From: Mobilitalea sp.
GTDB lineage: Bacteria; Bacillota_A; Clostridia; Lachnospirales; Lachnospiraceae
DNA: 19,299 bases
NCBI GenBank assembly: GCA_029974875.1
Contig: JARKQP010000218.1
Span: forward strand, 1 to 19,299
Reading direction: 5' to 3'
The position numbers and the translations under genes are program-made. This document shows positions 1 to 6,878 of the stretch, piece by piece; the first letter of the stretch is position 1, and every line of letters starts with the position of its first letter. The notes beneath the pieces are model-generated. The model did no database searches, was not told where the DNA came from, and worked only from the letters and a program-made list of their open reading frames with translations.

Positions 1-38
1 ATAAGAAGCCAGCTTAACGGCTGTCTTGCAGGATAATT

Positions 39-110
39 ATGAGAAAACACATCGCACCTATCACTTTACTGACCGGATATCTGAGAGCAGGGAAGACGAC
101 ATTACTTTAG
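39..110 (+). pseudogene. 5' remnant of a COG0523 (CobW/YciC-like) GTPase gene
   Basis: An ATG preceded by AGGATAA opens a 23-codon frame ending at TAG. It reads as the start of a COG0523 metal-chaperone GTPase: a short hydrophobic beta strand (ITLLTGYL) and a complete Walker A (GYLRAGKTT). The family then continues for about 300 residues, but here a stop follows directly. The -1 frame adds a few residues (LAIANAIISN) and also stops. The fragment is not closely related in sequence to the intact COG0523 gene at 3377-4597, so it is unlikely to be a recent duplicate; the TGYL-type P-loop is closer to the YciC/ZigA style. I interpret it as the relic of a deleted zinc-responsive GTPase gene. The family assignment rests on one motif. 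Confidence 0.55.
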
Positions 111-165
111 CTATTGCAAATGCCATTATCAGCAATTGAGAAATCCGTGAATATTCCTTGTTGCC

Positions 166-194
166 TTGACAAAAATCAAAGTGAGATATAATAT
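166..194 (+). promoter_or_regulatory. Predicted sigma-A promoter of the first fur-family gene
   Basis: A perfect -35 TTGACA (166-171) is followed after 17 nt by TAATAT (189-194). An overlapping TATAAT lies at 187-192 with 15-nt spacing. Transcription would start near 200, giving a leader of about 180 nt before the fur-family start codon. The rest of the gene-free stretch 111-377 holds no feature I can support beyond a weak inverted repeat, GAATT-N7-AATTC (203-219), close to the predicted start site. Confidence 0.5.
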
Positions 195-380
195 GAAATC
201 AAGAATTACCCTCAAATTCAATATAAAAGCAAACTAATAATATGGCCTAATGTAAATATAGTGAACAGTGATGCTTGGAAATGACATAAGCCGCTGGCAC
301 GGGAAAACAAAGTATATACAGAAGATAAGTTTAGAACGTGCAAAAGTGTTGGAAAGTGGATCAAAAGCTAGGAGGCAATG

Positions 381-797
381 ATGCAGAGAATATATAAAAC
401 CAAGAGCAGGGAGAGCATTTTGCTGTTTTTCCAAAATCATAAGGAAAAGATGGTTAGCGCCGCTGAAATCCATAATTTTTTACAGGAAAAGGATGATAAA
501 GTTAACCTTGCAACCATTTACCGGAACCTGGATAAGATGACGGAAGACGGTGTTCTGATAAAATACAAGGACAGCCAGGAAGATAAGGCAGTTTACCAAT
601 ATGTGGGTGAGAATGAGAAGTGCCATGAGCATCTGCATATGCAATGCATGAAATGCGGGAAGGTGATCCACCTGGAATGTAATTTTATGAATGAGATAAC
701 AGAGCATTTATTAGCACATCACCAGTTTTCACTGCAATGTTCAAAATCTATTCTGTACGGTATGTGTGGGGAATGCGCAGTAGAAGCGGCAGGATGA
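381..797 (+). CDS. Fur-family metal-responsive transcriptional regulator
   Basis: A 138-residue protein of usual Fur length. The N-terminal winged helix (about residues 10-75) carries the family core ATIYRNLDKMTEDGVL. The C-terminal dimerisation half has the HEHLHMQCMKCGK stretch and two CxxC pairs (counted from the ATG at 378: C90/C93 and C130/C133), which hold the structural zinc in Fur, Zur and PerR. Two ATGs are adjacent (378 and 381). The AGGAGG at 370-375 is 2 nt from the first and 5 nt from the second, so 381 is preferred. It faces the metal operon across a shared terminator and follows a GTPase relic. Metal specificity (Zn, Fe, or peroxide sensing) cannot be read reliably from sequence; the neighbourhood favours zinc. 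It is a paralogue of the gene at 4641-5054, not a close copy. Confidence 0.93.
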   Translation: MQRIYKTKSRESILLFFQNHKEKMVSAAEIHNFLQEKDDKVNLATIYRNLDKMTEDGVLIKYKDSQEDKAVYQYVGENEKCHEHLHMQCMKCGKVIHLECNFMNEITEHLLAHHQFSLQCSKSILYGMCGECAVEAAG

Positions 798-809
798 TAT
801 GACTAAAAG

Positions 810-869
810 AATAAAACGTTCTGCCCCGGTGATGGTTCAACCGCTAACCGGGGCAGAACGTTTTATTTA
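810..869. terminator. Bidirectional intrinsic terminator between convergent operons
   Basis: A perfect 20-bp inverted repeat (811-830 with 847-866) surrounds a 16-nt loop. The stem is GC-rich near the loop (CTGCCCCGGT) and A/T-rich at its base, so both strands carry a run of T or A after the hairpin. It lies between the convergent fur-family gene and the DUF1980 gene and can terminate transcription from both sides. Confidence 0.9.
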
Positions 870-900
870 TGATAGATATCTCCCAAACCTCTAAATATCA

Positions 901-1797
901 TTAATAAAATGGATAGATGTAACCCTCCACTTCTTCCGCCGGTGTAATTTTTGTCACGGAGATCTGGGGATCATCGTATTTTTCGCCATCATATTCATAT
1001 TGCCCGATAAAGATGGTGCCTTCAACTGTCACCCAGGAATCGGCTTTTAATTCGGAGGCCTTGTCATATTTACAGATTAACCCGGCAGGCGCCAGATCAG
1101 CAGCACAGCATGACATCATAAGGCGGGCTGGTACAAATTCATCCTTTTGAAGCGCCTCAGAATCATTAAAAACATATCCTGTTATAGTAATGGTATATCC
1201 ATTATACTTTTCTATGTTGTCATATAGTACGGTAAGCCACATGCTGAAATCGTCATCTGATACGGTGATTTTTTTATTCGCTGTATCAAGACCGGGCAGA
1301 TCGGCTGTATAGTTATCTTCATCTTCCGACACCTCGGTTTGTGTATCATAAAAAGAGGAATCTATGGAATCCATTGCTGCCGGATCCGAGGAGGAAAAAT
1401 CATTCCCGGAATAAGAGGAGGAATCATCCGTAGGTTCAGTGATGTTTTTGGCAGGAGCCTCAGTTGGGATCCCGGATAAATTATTCCCGCTGATATAATT
1501 GCCGGAAAGGTCGGAAATACTCAGAGGATTATGGGGGAACAACAGTAATAAAATAGGGACTGCCAATACATAGCAATGGGCAGAGCGTATTTTGTACTGC
1601 GGGCGAAAGAGCCTGCCAAGTCCCGCCAAAGCCCAGATTCCCATGATGATGGCCGTAAAATAAAGATAGGGTTCTATCCTGGGAGTAACGTAGGAAAGAT
1701 ATTTTCCGCTTTCCACCAGATAAAGCATCAGTCCGCCAAACACACAGTAGCAAAGAAATTCTAAAAAAACCTGAGGATTAAATGCTCTTGCCCGCAT
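901..1797 (-). CDS. YcgQ-like DUF1980/TIGR03943-family membrane protein
   Basis: Last gene of the minus-strand metal operon, 298 residues. The N-terminal part holds about three hydrophobic segments (roughly residues 10-29, 43-61 and 75-87). A long Ser/Asp/Thr-rich, low-complexity linker follows (about 98-185), then a soluble C-terminal beta-rich domain with the family's Cys pair MSCCAADLAP (C230-C231). Proteins of this family are usually encoded next to a DUF318 permease, as here, and are thought to be its partner; the transported substrate is not established. The start is the ATG at 1797, with AGGAGG 9 nt upstream. An in-frame TTG at 1827 lies inside the preceding gene and has no good ribosome site. 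Only 2 nt separate this start from the upstream stop, so the two genes are likely translationally coupled. The CC pair could bind metal, but that is inference. Confidence 0.85.
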   Translation of the reverse strand: MRARAFNPQVFLEFLCYCVFGGLMLYLVESGKYLSYVTPRIEPYLYFTAIIMGIWALAGLGRLFRPQYKIRSAHCYVLAVPILLLLFPHNPLSISDLSGNYISGNNLSGIPTEAPAKNITEPTDDSSSYSGNDFSSSDPAAMDSIDSSFYDTQTEVSEDEDNYTADLPGLDTANKKITVSDDDFSMWLTVLYDNIEKYNGYTITITGYVFNDSEALQKDEFVPARLMMSCCAADLAPAGLICKYDKASELKADSWVTVEGTIFIGQYEYDGEKYDDPQISVTKITPAEEVEGYIYPFY

Positions 1798-1799
1798 AG

Positions 1800-3380
1800 C
1801 TACATCCCTCCTAATAGTGGTAAACAAAAGACTAAGGTAAAGCAGACAATAAATGTAACAAGCAATAGTCTAATAATAAAACGCTTTGAAAATCCGGAAG
1901 AGAGCATCATCACGTTTTTAATATCCATCATCGGGCCAAATACCAGAAATCCCATAATCGCACCCATGGGAAACTGCTTGGATAAACTGCGCGCAATCAC
2001 GGCGTCGGAGGATGAGCAGAGGGAAAGGACAAAGGCCATCACCATCATAATTAAAATGGATACCACCAGCCCGGCACCGTCCTGGGCAGCCGTGAATAAT
2101 TTGGTTCCAAGGAACTGGAAGATAGAAGCGATGAACGTTCCCAGCACCAGATATTTTCCTACATTAAAAAATTCCGCTTGGGAATGTCGGAGGAACAGGC
2201 CGATTTTTCCTTTGAAGGTAGTGATTGATTCAGCATCCTCATAACAGCCGCAGCTGCACATAAGCCTGTCGAGCACTCCTCCGGATAATACCTGACCCTT
2301 CGGAGGCCAGGTTGCAATGATGAGCCCGATGACCAGCGAGGCTATAATCCCATAGCATACCCGCCCGGCCACGACCTTTATATTGCCGCCAAAAGCATAG
2401 TAAGTCGATAAAATGACCACCGGATTGATTACCGGAGTAGCCGTCATGAAGGTAACAGCTACGGGGAGGGGGATCCCTTTTTTGACCAGGCTCCTGAAGA
2501 TGGGAATAGAAGCGCAGTCGCATACCGGAAGGCAGAAACCGCCTATAATCGCTACAAGCATCCCCCATCCAAGAGATTTTGGGAATCGCTGTTCAATCGC
2601 TCTTTGGGGAACAAAAACCTGAATAGCGGAGGAAAGCAATATACCGACCAGTAAAAACGGAACAGCTTGCAGGATAATCCCTAAAAATACATTGGTAAAG
2701 GCATTGACCGGGATTTGGAAATCCTCTAAAACAGGTTTGGCAATAAAATACAGTGTAGCCAGCAGGCTGACCGTCAGGAAGAAAAAGCTGACAGGGCGAT
2801 CCTTTTCCTCGAAAAGCTGATGGCATAGATCTTCATAGTCTTTTATCTGATAGATATTAACACCGGGATTGATGCCTCTTATCAGGTGACGGATTTGCTT
2901 GAGGGTTTTTGCCGAAGCTATATTTCGTATAACCACGAAATCACTGCTGGCAATCTGCTCAGGCAAGGCGCCTCCCGTCCTTCCCAGCAGGTTTTCCAGG
3001 CTTGCTGCATCCGCAAGGTGTATTACTTTTTTTATTTTACACAGACTGCGCAGTGAAGAAGCTAAAAGCAACGACTGAAGCTGGGAAAAGGGAATGACAC
3101 CATTCCATTCAATCCAGAGCTCATCAAGCTTATGGCTTTGAATGAAGCTGCGAATCTGTTCAATGATTTGCTTTGGCTGTTGCTCCAGTGCTTTTTTGGG
3201 AAAAGTGAGGTTATGGCAGTTATTGTACCGGCTTTGAAATTCCTCTTCTCCGGTCTCAAACTGTATAACCAGCATACTGACATCCTTCCAGTCGCGCCTG
3301 TTCAGAAGGATATTCAGAAAGGATGTTTTTCCGGCATCCAGAAAACCGGTGACAACATAAACAGGTAATGCGCTCATCAT
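1800..3380 (-). CDS. Fusion: degenerate COG0523-like P-loop domain + DUF318/ArsP_1-type permease
   Basis: A 526-residue two-part protein. Residues 1-190 resemble a COG0523 G3E GTPase: TGFLDAGKTS Walker A (11-20), WIEWNG where the family has IIEPSG (89-94), and HLADA (121-125). They lack the CxCC metal motif and any NKxD motif. From about residue 200 the protein is a multi-spanning permease of the YcgR/DUF318 type, with the family signatures LPVCDCASIP (284-293), ATPVINPVV (314-322) and CSSSDA (455-460). A cytosolic or loop Cys cluster CSCGC lies at 375-379. Permeases of this family are normally about 300-350 residues without a GTPase domain. The ATG at 3380 overlaps the upstream TGA by 4 nt, so expression is coupled to the His-rich GTPase gene. 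A role in moving a metal or metal complex is inferred from context. The sequence shows no frameshift, and the fusion is one continuous frame. Confidence 0.9.
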   Translation of the reverse strand: MMSALPVYVVTGFLDAGKTSFLNILLNRRDWKDVSMLVIQFETGEEEFQSRYNNCHNLTFPKKALEQQPKQIIEQIRSFIQSHKLDELWIEWNGVIPFSQLQSLLLASSLRSLCKIKKVIHLADAASLENLLGRTGGALPEQIASSDFVVIRNIASAKTLKQIRHLIRGINPGVNIYQIKDYEDLCHQLFEEKDRPVSFFFLTVSLLATLYFIAKPVLEDFQIPVNAFTNVFLGIILQAVPFLLVGILLSSAIQVFVPQRAIEQRFPKSLGWGMLVAIIGGFCLPVCDCASIPIFRSLVKKGIPLPVAVTFMTATPVINPVVILSTYYAFGGNIKVVAGRVCYGIIASLVIGLIIATWPPKGQVLSGGVLDRLMCSCGCYEDAESITTFKGKIGLFLRHSQAEFFNVGKYLVLGTFIASIFQFLGTKLFTAAQDGAGLVVSILIMMVMAFVLSLCSSSDAVIARSLSKQFPMGAIMGFLVFGPMMDIKNVMMLSSGFSKRFIIRLLLVTFIVCFTLVFCLPLLGGM

Positions 3381-4597
3381 TCACCGCCAAAAAGGGCACA
3401 AAGCTCCCGGCGGTTCAAATTCCGGCCTATGATACAGAGCATGTCGCCGGCAACAGCACATTTTGTAATCTGAATATCTCCAGGGAGATACTGCAGATTG
3501 ATATAGCCGGTGGTGCCGCGAAGGATGCCCTTGGCGCGTAGAATCCTCCCTCCTGCACTTTGCTCCATAGTCGATACCCGTGCCTTCAAATCCTCCGTGC
3601 TGAATATTTGCTTTGTCCTTATAGTGACAGTATCAAAGACATCTTCGGCCGAATGAGAATGCCCGCAACCATCATGATGAGCATGCTCACAATTGTCATG
3701 GTGGGTATGTTCATGGTTGCCATGGTGGGTATGTTCATGGTTGCCATGGTGGGTATGTTCATGGTTGCCATGGTGGGTATGTTCATGGTTGTCATGGTGA
3801 GAATGTTCATGATTGTCATGGTGGGCATGTTCATAATTGTTATGGTAAGAATGCCCGCAACCGTCATGATGAGCATGTTCACAATTGCCATGATGAGAAT
3901 GCCCACGACTGTCATGGTGAGTATGTCCGTAATTGCCCTGGGTGTGTGTATCCTGCTTCCGGCACCCTAAACTGCCCTCATGGCTAGGCTCTGTATGTAG
4001 ATTGCAATTATATACTGGATGGAAAAGCTCCGCTGTATTGATTTGGTCCCAAGGCTTTGAAATAATGGCAGAGTGTGGGTTCAGGCTGCTTATCAGCTTC
4101 TGGGCGGAGCTCACCTTGTCGGGGAAATGCCCGGTGCGGCTGAGCAGGATGATATCGGCGTTTTTAATCTGATCTTCAAAGAAATCCCCGAAATTGTCCA
4201 GATACATCTTACAGCGTTTTACGTCCGCCACCGTTATTTTTAGCTTTACTTTAGCCAGGGCTCTGATGCGCGGGTCTGAACAAGATTTTATAATATCTGA
4301 GAGCTTGCCCACGCCTGAGGGTTCAATAATAATTTTATCCGGATGAAAACGGTCCAGGACCTCTTTAAGGGCTTTGACAAAGTCACCCGAAAGGCTGCAG
4401 CAAATGCACCCGGAGTTTATCTCCTTTACTTCAACGCTGCCGGATTTAAGCAGGGCAGCATCCACACTTATTTCACCAAAATCATTTTCAATGAGAACGA
4501 CTTTCTCTTTTGCAAACACCTCTTTCAACAGCTTTTGGATCAGTGTGGTTTTTCCCGCTCCCAAAAAGCCGGATATTACATATATTTCTGTTGTCAT
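3377..4597 (-). CDS. COG0523 (CobW/G3E) metal-chaperone GTPase with long His-rich repeat tract
   Basis: A 406-residue G3E-family GTPase. It has the Walker A GFLGAGKTT (10-18), ENDFGE (37-42), the metal-binding CxCC signature GCICC (63-67), EPSG (92-95) and a CobW_C-type C-terminal domain (about 320-406). The usual NKxD guanine motif is replaced by LSRTG near 152-156. Between the two domains lies an unusually long His-rich tract (about 216-316) built from 8-residue units such as HEHTHHGN, able to bind many Zn, Ni or Co ions. COG0523 proteins hydrolyse GTP and deliver metal to client proteins. The position next to a Fur-family gene and znuBC indicates zinc. The start ATG has GGAGG 6 nt upstream. 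Its stop overlaps the fusion permease gene. Confidence 0.93.
   Translation of the reverse strand: MTTEIYVISGFLGAGKTTLIQKLLKEVFAKEKVVLIENDFGEISVDAALLKSGSVEVKEINSGCICCSLSGDFVKALKEVLDRFHPDKIIIEPSGVGKLSDIIKSCSDPRIRALAKVKLKITVADVKRCKMYLDNFGDFFEDQIKNADIILLSRTGHFPDKVSSAQKLISSLNPHSAIISKPWDQINTAELFHPVYNCNLHTEPSHEGSLGCRKQDTHTQGNYGHTHHDSRGHSHHGNCEHAHHDGCGHSYHNNYEHAHHDNHEHSHHDNHEHTHHGNHEHTHHGNHEHTHHGNHEHTHHDNCEHAHHDGCGHSHSAEDVFDTVTIRTKQIFSTEDLKARVSTMEQSAGGRILRAKGILRGTTGYINLQYLPGDIQITKCAVAGDMLCIIGRNLNRRELCALFGGE
3652..3940 (-). repeat. 24-bp tandem repeat array encoding the His-rich tract
   Basis: About a dozen 24-bp units (for example CATGGTTGCCATGGTGGGTA followed by TGTT on the plus strand) lie in frame within the GTPase gene. 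Three to four central units (about 3710-3790) are identical or nearly so. The outer units have diverged at single bases (GNHE, DNHE, DGCG, DNCE, NNYE). Because the unit length is a multiple of three, copy number can change without breaking the frame. The repeat also generates long spurious open frames on the opposite strand. Confidence 0.9.
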
Positions 4598-4640
4598 AGG
4601 ATGCCTCCATTAATTATGTTGACTTGAGCAATAATAACAA

Positions 4641-5054
4641 TCAATGTGATTTGCAATCCTTACAGAAACCGAAGATCTCCAGATTATGCCCCATTACATA
4701 AAAATCCTCGTCCTCCAGCTTCGGTATGAATTTCTCCATTGGACAATTATCCATTGTCAGGATTTTATGGCAATTGATGCATACGGCATAATGCTTATGC
4801 TTAAAACGGTTGAGTTCATATACTGCCATTTCGCTATTCATGATATTGGCTTTAATCACAATGCCCTTCTTTAAAAAAAGCTCTAAAATGCGGTAGACCG
4901 TAGACAGCCACGCTGTATCACCGCTTTTTCCCATCTTGGAGCATATGTCCATTGCGCTTAAGGGTTTCTCAGCTTCTTCAAGAATTGAGAGTACACTTTC
5001 ACGCTGTTTTGTTCTTTTGATTCCTGTCGGCCAGTTATTCTGTATCTCTGCCAA
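4641..5054 (-). CDS. Fur-family regulator, probable Zur (zinc uptake regulator)
   Basis: A protein of about 137 residues with a Fur winged-helix domain (core STVYRILELFLKKGIV) and the C-terminal metal and dimerisation region HKHYAVCINCHK. Two CxxC pairs (CINC and CKDC) hold structural zinc. It is the first gene of the operon with the His-rich GTPase (43-nt gap) and lies downstream of znuCB on the same strand, so zinc sensing is the best guess. Start choice: a GTG at 5063 has no clear ribosome site, whereas the TTG at 5054 has GAGGTGA 5-6 nt upstream and is preferred. Its own promoter carries a candidate operator, which suggests autoregulation. The Zur identity is inferred from context; a PerR or Fur role is not excluded by sequence alone. 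Confidence 0.92.
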   Translation of the reverse strand: MAEIQNNWPTGIKRTKQRESVLSILEEAEKPLSAMDICSKMGKSGDTAWLSTVYRILELFLKKGIVIKANIMNSEMAVYELNRFKHKHYAVCINCHKILTMDNCPMEKFIPKLEDEDFYVMGHNLEIFGFCKDCKSH

Positions 5055-5213
5055 TGTATTCACCTCATCTGTTTTATATAGTTTTTGCAGTTCTTCTTCT
5101 CATGCAGAAAGGTTGAAAGAAGTAAATGAATGAGAAAAAGGAAGAACCGGATCCATGCCGTACCTTTACATACCCGGATAGCTTATTCTTAGTTTTTATT
5201 ATATGAAATGTAA

Positions 5214-5230
5214 ATGCATATTATTCGCAT
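5214..5230 (-). promoter_or_regulatory. Candidate Zur/Fur-type operator upstream of the second fur gene
   Basis: On the plus strand the 17 bases read ATGCATATTATTCGCAT, an imperfect 7-1-7 inverted repeat (TGCATAT-T-ATTCGCA) of the shape bound by Fur-family repressors. It begins 8 nt beyond the predicted -10 box, so it covers roughly +2 to +18 of the transcript, where bound repressor would block initiation. A close relative lies upstream of znuCB at 6821-6840. Confidence 0.5.
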
Positions 5231-5238
5231 CTTGTCTC

Positions 5239-5267
5239 ATTATAGAATATCAATATTAAGAAGTCAA
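5239..5267 (-). promoter_or_regulatory. Predicted sigma-A promoter of fur2-GTPase-permease-DUF1980 operon
   Basis: On the minus strand TTGACT (5267-5262) is followed by a 17-nt spacer and a perfect TATAAT (5244-5239). Transcription would begin near 5232, giving a leader of about 170 nt before the fur-family start. I see no strong hairpin, riboswitch or small ORF in that leader (5064-5231). No terminator separates the znuB stop (5294) from this promoter, so read-through from znuCB is likely too. Confidence 0.65.
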
Positions 5268-5293
5268 GAGCTTCGGAAATACTGCATAAACTA

Positions 5294-6118
5294 TTACCTG
5301 CTTCGGAGGCTGCGAAGGCTTGACAGCAGCTTTTTAGCTATCAGGACCATGATAAGGATAGCGACAGAAATAAGGGCAGTAAAGCCTCCCGGAGCAACGT
5401 TGAGGTAATAGGAAAGAAACAGACCCAGCAGGATATCTATCACACTGAAAACGATGGAAAATATCAATGTGAGCTTAAATCCCTTCCCAAGCTGCAGTGC
5501 CGTGGCGACAGGAAGGGCAATCATGGAGCTAAGAACAAGTACGCCTACAATTCTTATGGACACGGATATGGCTGCGGACACAAGGATGGAGAAAATGTAG
5601 TTGATCAGCCTGACCTTTACACCGGCTATTTTAGCGGTCTCCTCATCATAAGCGATATAAATCATCTGATGATATAGAAGAATAAGGGTCAACACGGAGA
5701 TCAGGCTGAGGACCAATACCATCAGCATATCGAATTTGGTTACAGTCAGGATGCTGCCGAACATGAAGGAATCGGCATTTGCATGAAGCTTCCCGGAGCT
5801 TATGATGGTGATTGCGGTGCCCACGCTTAGGGAAAGCACGATAGTAAGAATCAAATCAGTGTATTTTTTAAAATAGCTGCGGAGGAATTCAATCAGCGCG
5901 CCGCAGATGGACGTAAAGAGAAAAGCGCCAAGTATGGGATTCTGATTTGTCATCAGGCCGATGGTGATTCCGGCCAGCGAAGCATGGGACAGGGTATCAC
6001 CTATCATGGAATAGCGGCGGAGCACTAAAAATATACCGATACAGGGGCATAGGATAGAAATAAAAACAGAGACAAAAATTGCATTTTGCATAAAGCTGTA
6101 ACTAAGCATTGGCATCAT
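5294..6118 (-). CDS. znuB: Zinc ABC transporter permease (ZnuB/AdcB, ABC-3 family)
   Basis: A polytopic membrane protein of about 274 residues, the usual length for ABC-3 permeases, with about eight hydrophobic segments. Family signatures include LVLRRYSMIGDTLSHASLAG near the N-terminus and the stretch YIAYDEETAKIAGVKV. It forms the membrane channel that takes metal from the ZnuA lipoprotein with energy from ZnuC. The start is one of two adjacent ATGs (6118 or 6115) preceded by AGGAAAGG; an in-frame TTG at 6121 is less likely. The start lies inside the 3' end of znuC (17-nt overlap), so the two are translationally coupled. Zinc rather than manganese is inferred from the whole neighbourhood, since this permease family serves both. 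Confidence 0.93.
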   Translation of the reverse strand: MMPMLSYSFMQNAIFVSVFISILCPCIGIFLVLRRYSMIGDTLSHASLAGITIGLMTNQNPILGAFLFTSICGALIEFLRSYFKKYTDLILTIVLSLSVGTAITIISSGKLHANADSFMFGSILTVTKFDMLMVLVLSLISVLTLILLYHQMIYIAYDEETAKIAGVKVRLINYIFSILVSAAISVSIRIVGVLVLSSMIALPVATALQLGKGFKLTLIFSIVFSVIDILLGLFLSYYLNVAPGGFTALISVAILIMVLIAKKLLSSLRSLRSR

Positions 6119-6782
6119 CAACCTTTCCTTTCATGTTCAAGAATTCATCGGCATACTGCCTGGGAGTGCACAGGTGTCCCTGCCCATCCGTCAGATGATA
6201 AATTAATGTTGAATTTGAGATGGCGGCATCCAGATTGTGCTCAACAGAAACAATGGTGATGCCCTTTTCTTTGTTTATTTTCTTTAAGAAGCCATAGATT
6301 TCTTTTTGGCTTCTTATATCCACTCCCGTTGATGGCTCATCCAGAATTAACAAATCAGGATTTCCCATCAATGCCCTTGCAATCAGTATTTTCTGGCTTT
6401 GTCCACCGGACAGGTTGCCCATCAGCGCGCCCGTAAAATCAGACATTCCAACCTGTCCAAGCTTTTCTGTAATCGTATTTTTATCCTTGAGCTTCAATAG
6501 CCTCCGGTAAGAGTTCAGCACTTCATAGACTGTGATGGGAAAATTAGAGTTGGAGAAATCATTTTTTTGCGGAACATATCCGATTCTCTGGGCCTGAGTT
6601 GTGATATGCCCCCTTGTGGGCTTTAGGAACTTCAATATTAACCGCATCAGCGTGCTTTTTCCGCTGCCGTTTTCGCCTACGACTGATATATACTCGCCGT
6701 CACCTATTTCCAGATTGATACCGTTAAGTACATAGGACGGTGAGCCTGTATAGGAAAAATATAAATTTTCTGCTTTAATCAT
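6102..6782 (-). CDS. znuC: Zinc ABC transporter ATP-binding protein (ZnuC/AdcC)
   Basis: A 226-residue ABC ATPase with Walker A GENGSGKST, a Q-loop (YVPQKND), the signature LSGGQSQKILIARAL, Walker B LLILDEPSTGVD and the switch His in VSVEHNLD. This is the standard short form of metal-uptake ABC ATPases. The start is the ATG at 6782 (MIKAENLYFSY), with AAAGGA about 11 nt upstream. Longer in-frame starts would place family-unlike residues at the N-terminus and run into the operator region. It pairs with ZnuB and with divergently encoded ZnuA. Confidence 0.94.
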   Translation of the reverse strand: MIKAENLYFSYTGSPSYVLNGINLEIGDGEYISVVGENGSGKSTLMRLILKFLKPTRGHITTQAQRIGYVPQKNDFSNSNFPITVYEVLNSYRRLLKLKDKNTITEKLGQVGMSDFTGALMGNLSGGQSQKILIARALMGNPDLLILDEPSTGVDIRSQKEIYGFLKKINKEKGITIVSVEHNLDAAISNSTLIYHLTDGQGHLCTPRQYADEFLNMKGKVDDANA

Positions 6783-6820
6783 CGAGAGTAAGGTCCTTTC
6801 TGAAGACATAAATTGATATA

Positions 6821-6840
6821 TTTGCAAATGATATGCATTT
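6821..6840 (-). promoter_or_regulatory. Candidate Zur/Fur-type operator upstream of znuCB
   Basis: On the minus strand this contains TGCATAT-C-ATTTGCA, a 7-1-7 inverted repeat with one mismatch, flanked by AA and AA. It matches the element at 5214-5230 at most positions (shared AAATGCATAT, then ATT and GCA). It sits just downstream of the predicted znuCB -10 box, inside the 141-bp znuC-znuA intergenic region. Confidence 0.55.
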
Positions 6841-6865
6841 TCACTTGACAAAAATATTTTTACAA
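6837..6865 (-). promoter_or_regulatory. Possible promoter of znuCB
   Basis: On the minus strand TTGTAA (6865-6860), a 17-nt spacer, then GAAAAT (6842-6837), each 4 of 6 matches to consensus. The match is weak, but the geometry relative to the adjacent operator mirrors that of the other two metal-regulated promoters. It overlaps the oppositely oriented znuA promoter. Confidence 0.35.
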
Positions 6866-6873
6866 ATTATTAT
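6845..6873 (+). promoter_or_regulatory. Predicted sigma-A promoter of znuA
   Basis: A perfect TTGACA (6845-6850), 17-nt spacer and TATTAT (6868-6873) in a very A/T-rich region. Transcription would start near 6880, inside the inverted repeat at 6879-6899. Confidence 0.65.
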
Positions 6874-6878
6874 ATTAA

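Noticed and set aside
234..473. Minus-strand open frame overlapping the first fur-family gene
   Set aside because: It has no ribosome site or recognisable domain, and most of it is antisense to a clear Fur-family gene and its leader.
3652..3940. Possible CRISPR-like array
   Set aside because: Units are contiguous 24-bp tandem repeats without unique spacers, and they are in frame in a coding sequence.
3560..3970. Long open frames antisense to and out of frame with the His-rich tract (Met/Val-rich repeats)
   Set aside because: They are a by-product of the 24-bp tandem repeat, have no ribosome site and encode low-complexity repeats. The minus-strand GTPase frame is clearly the real gene.
6783..6851. 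Longer znuC N-terminus starting at 6851 or 6809
   Set aside because: The extra residues do not match ABC ATPases, would overlap the operator region, and the ATG at 6782 gives the standard family start MIKAENLYFSY.
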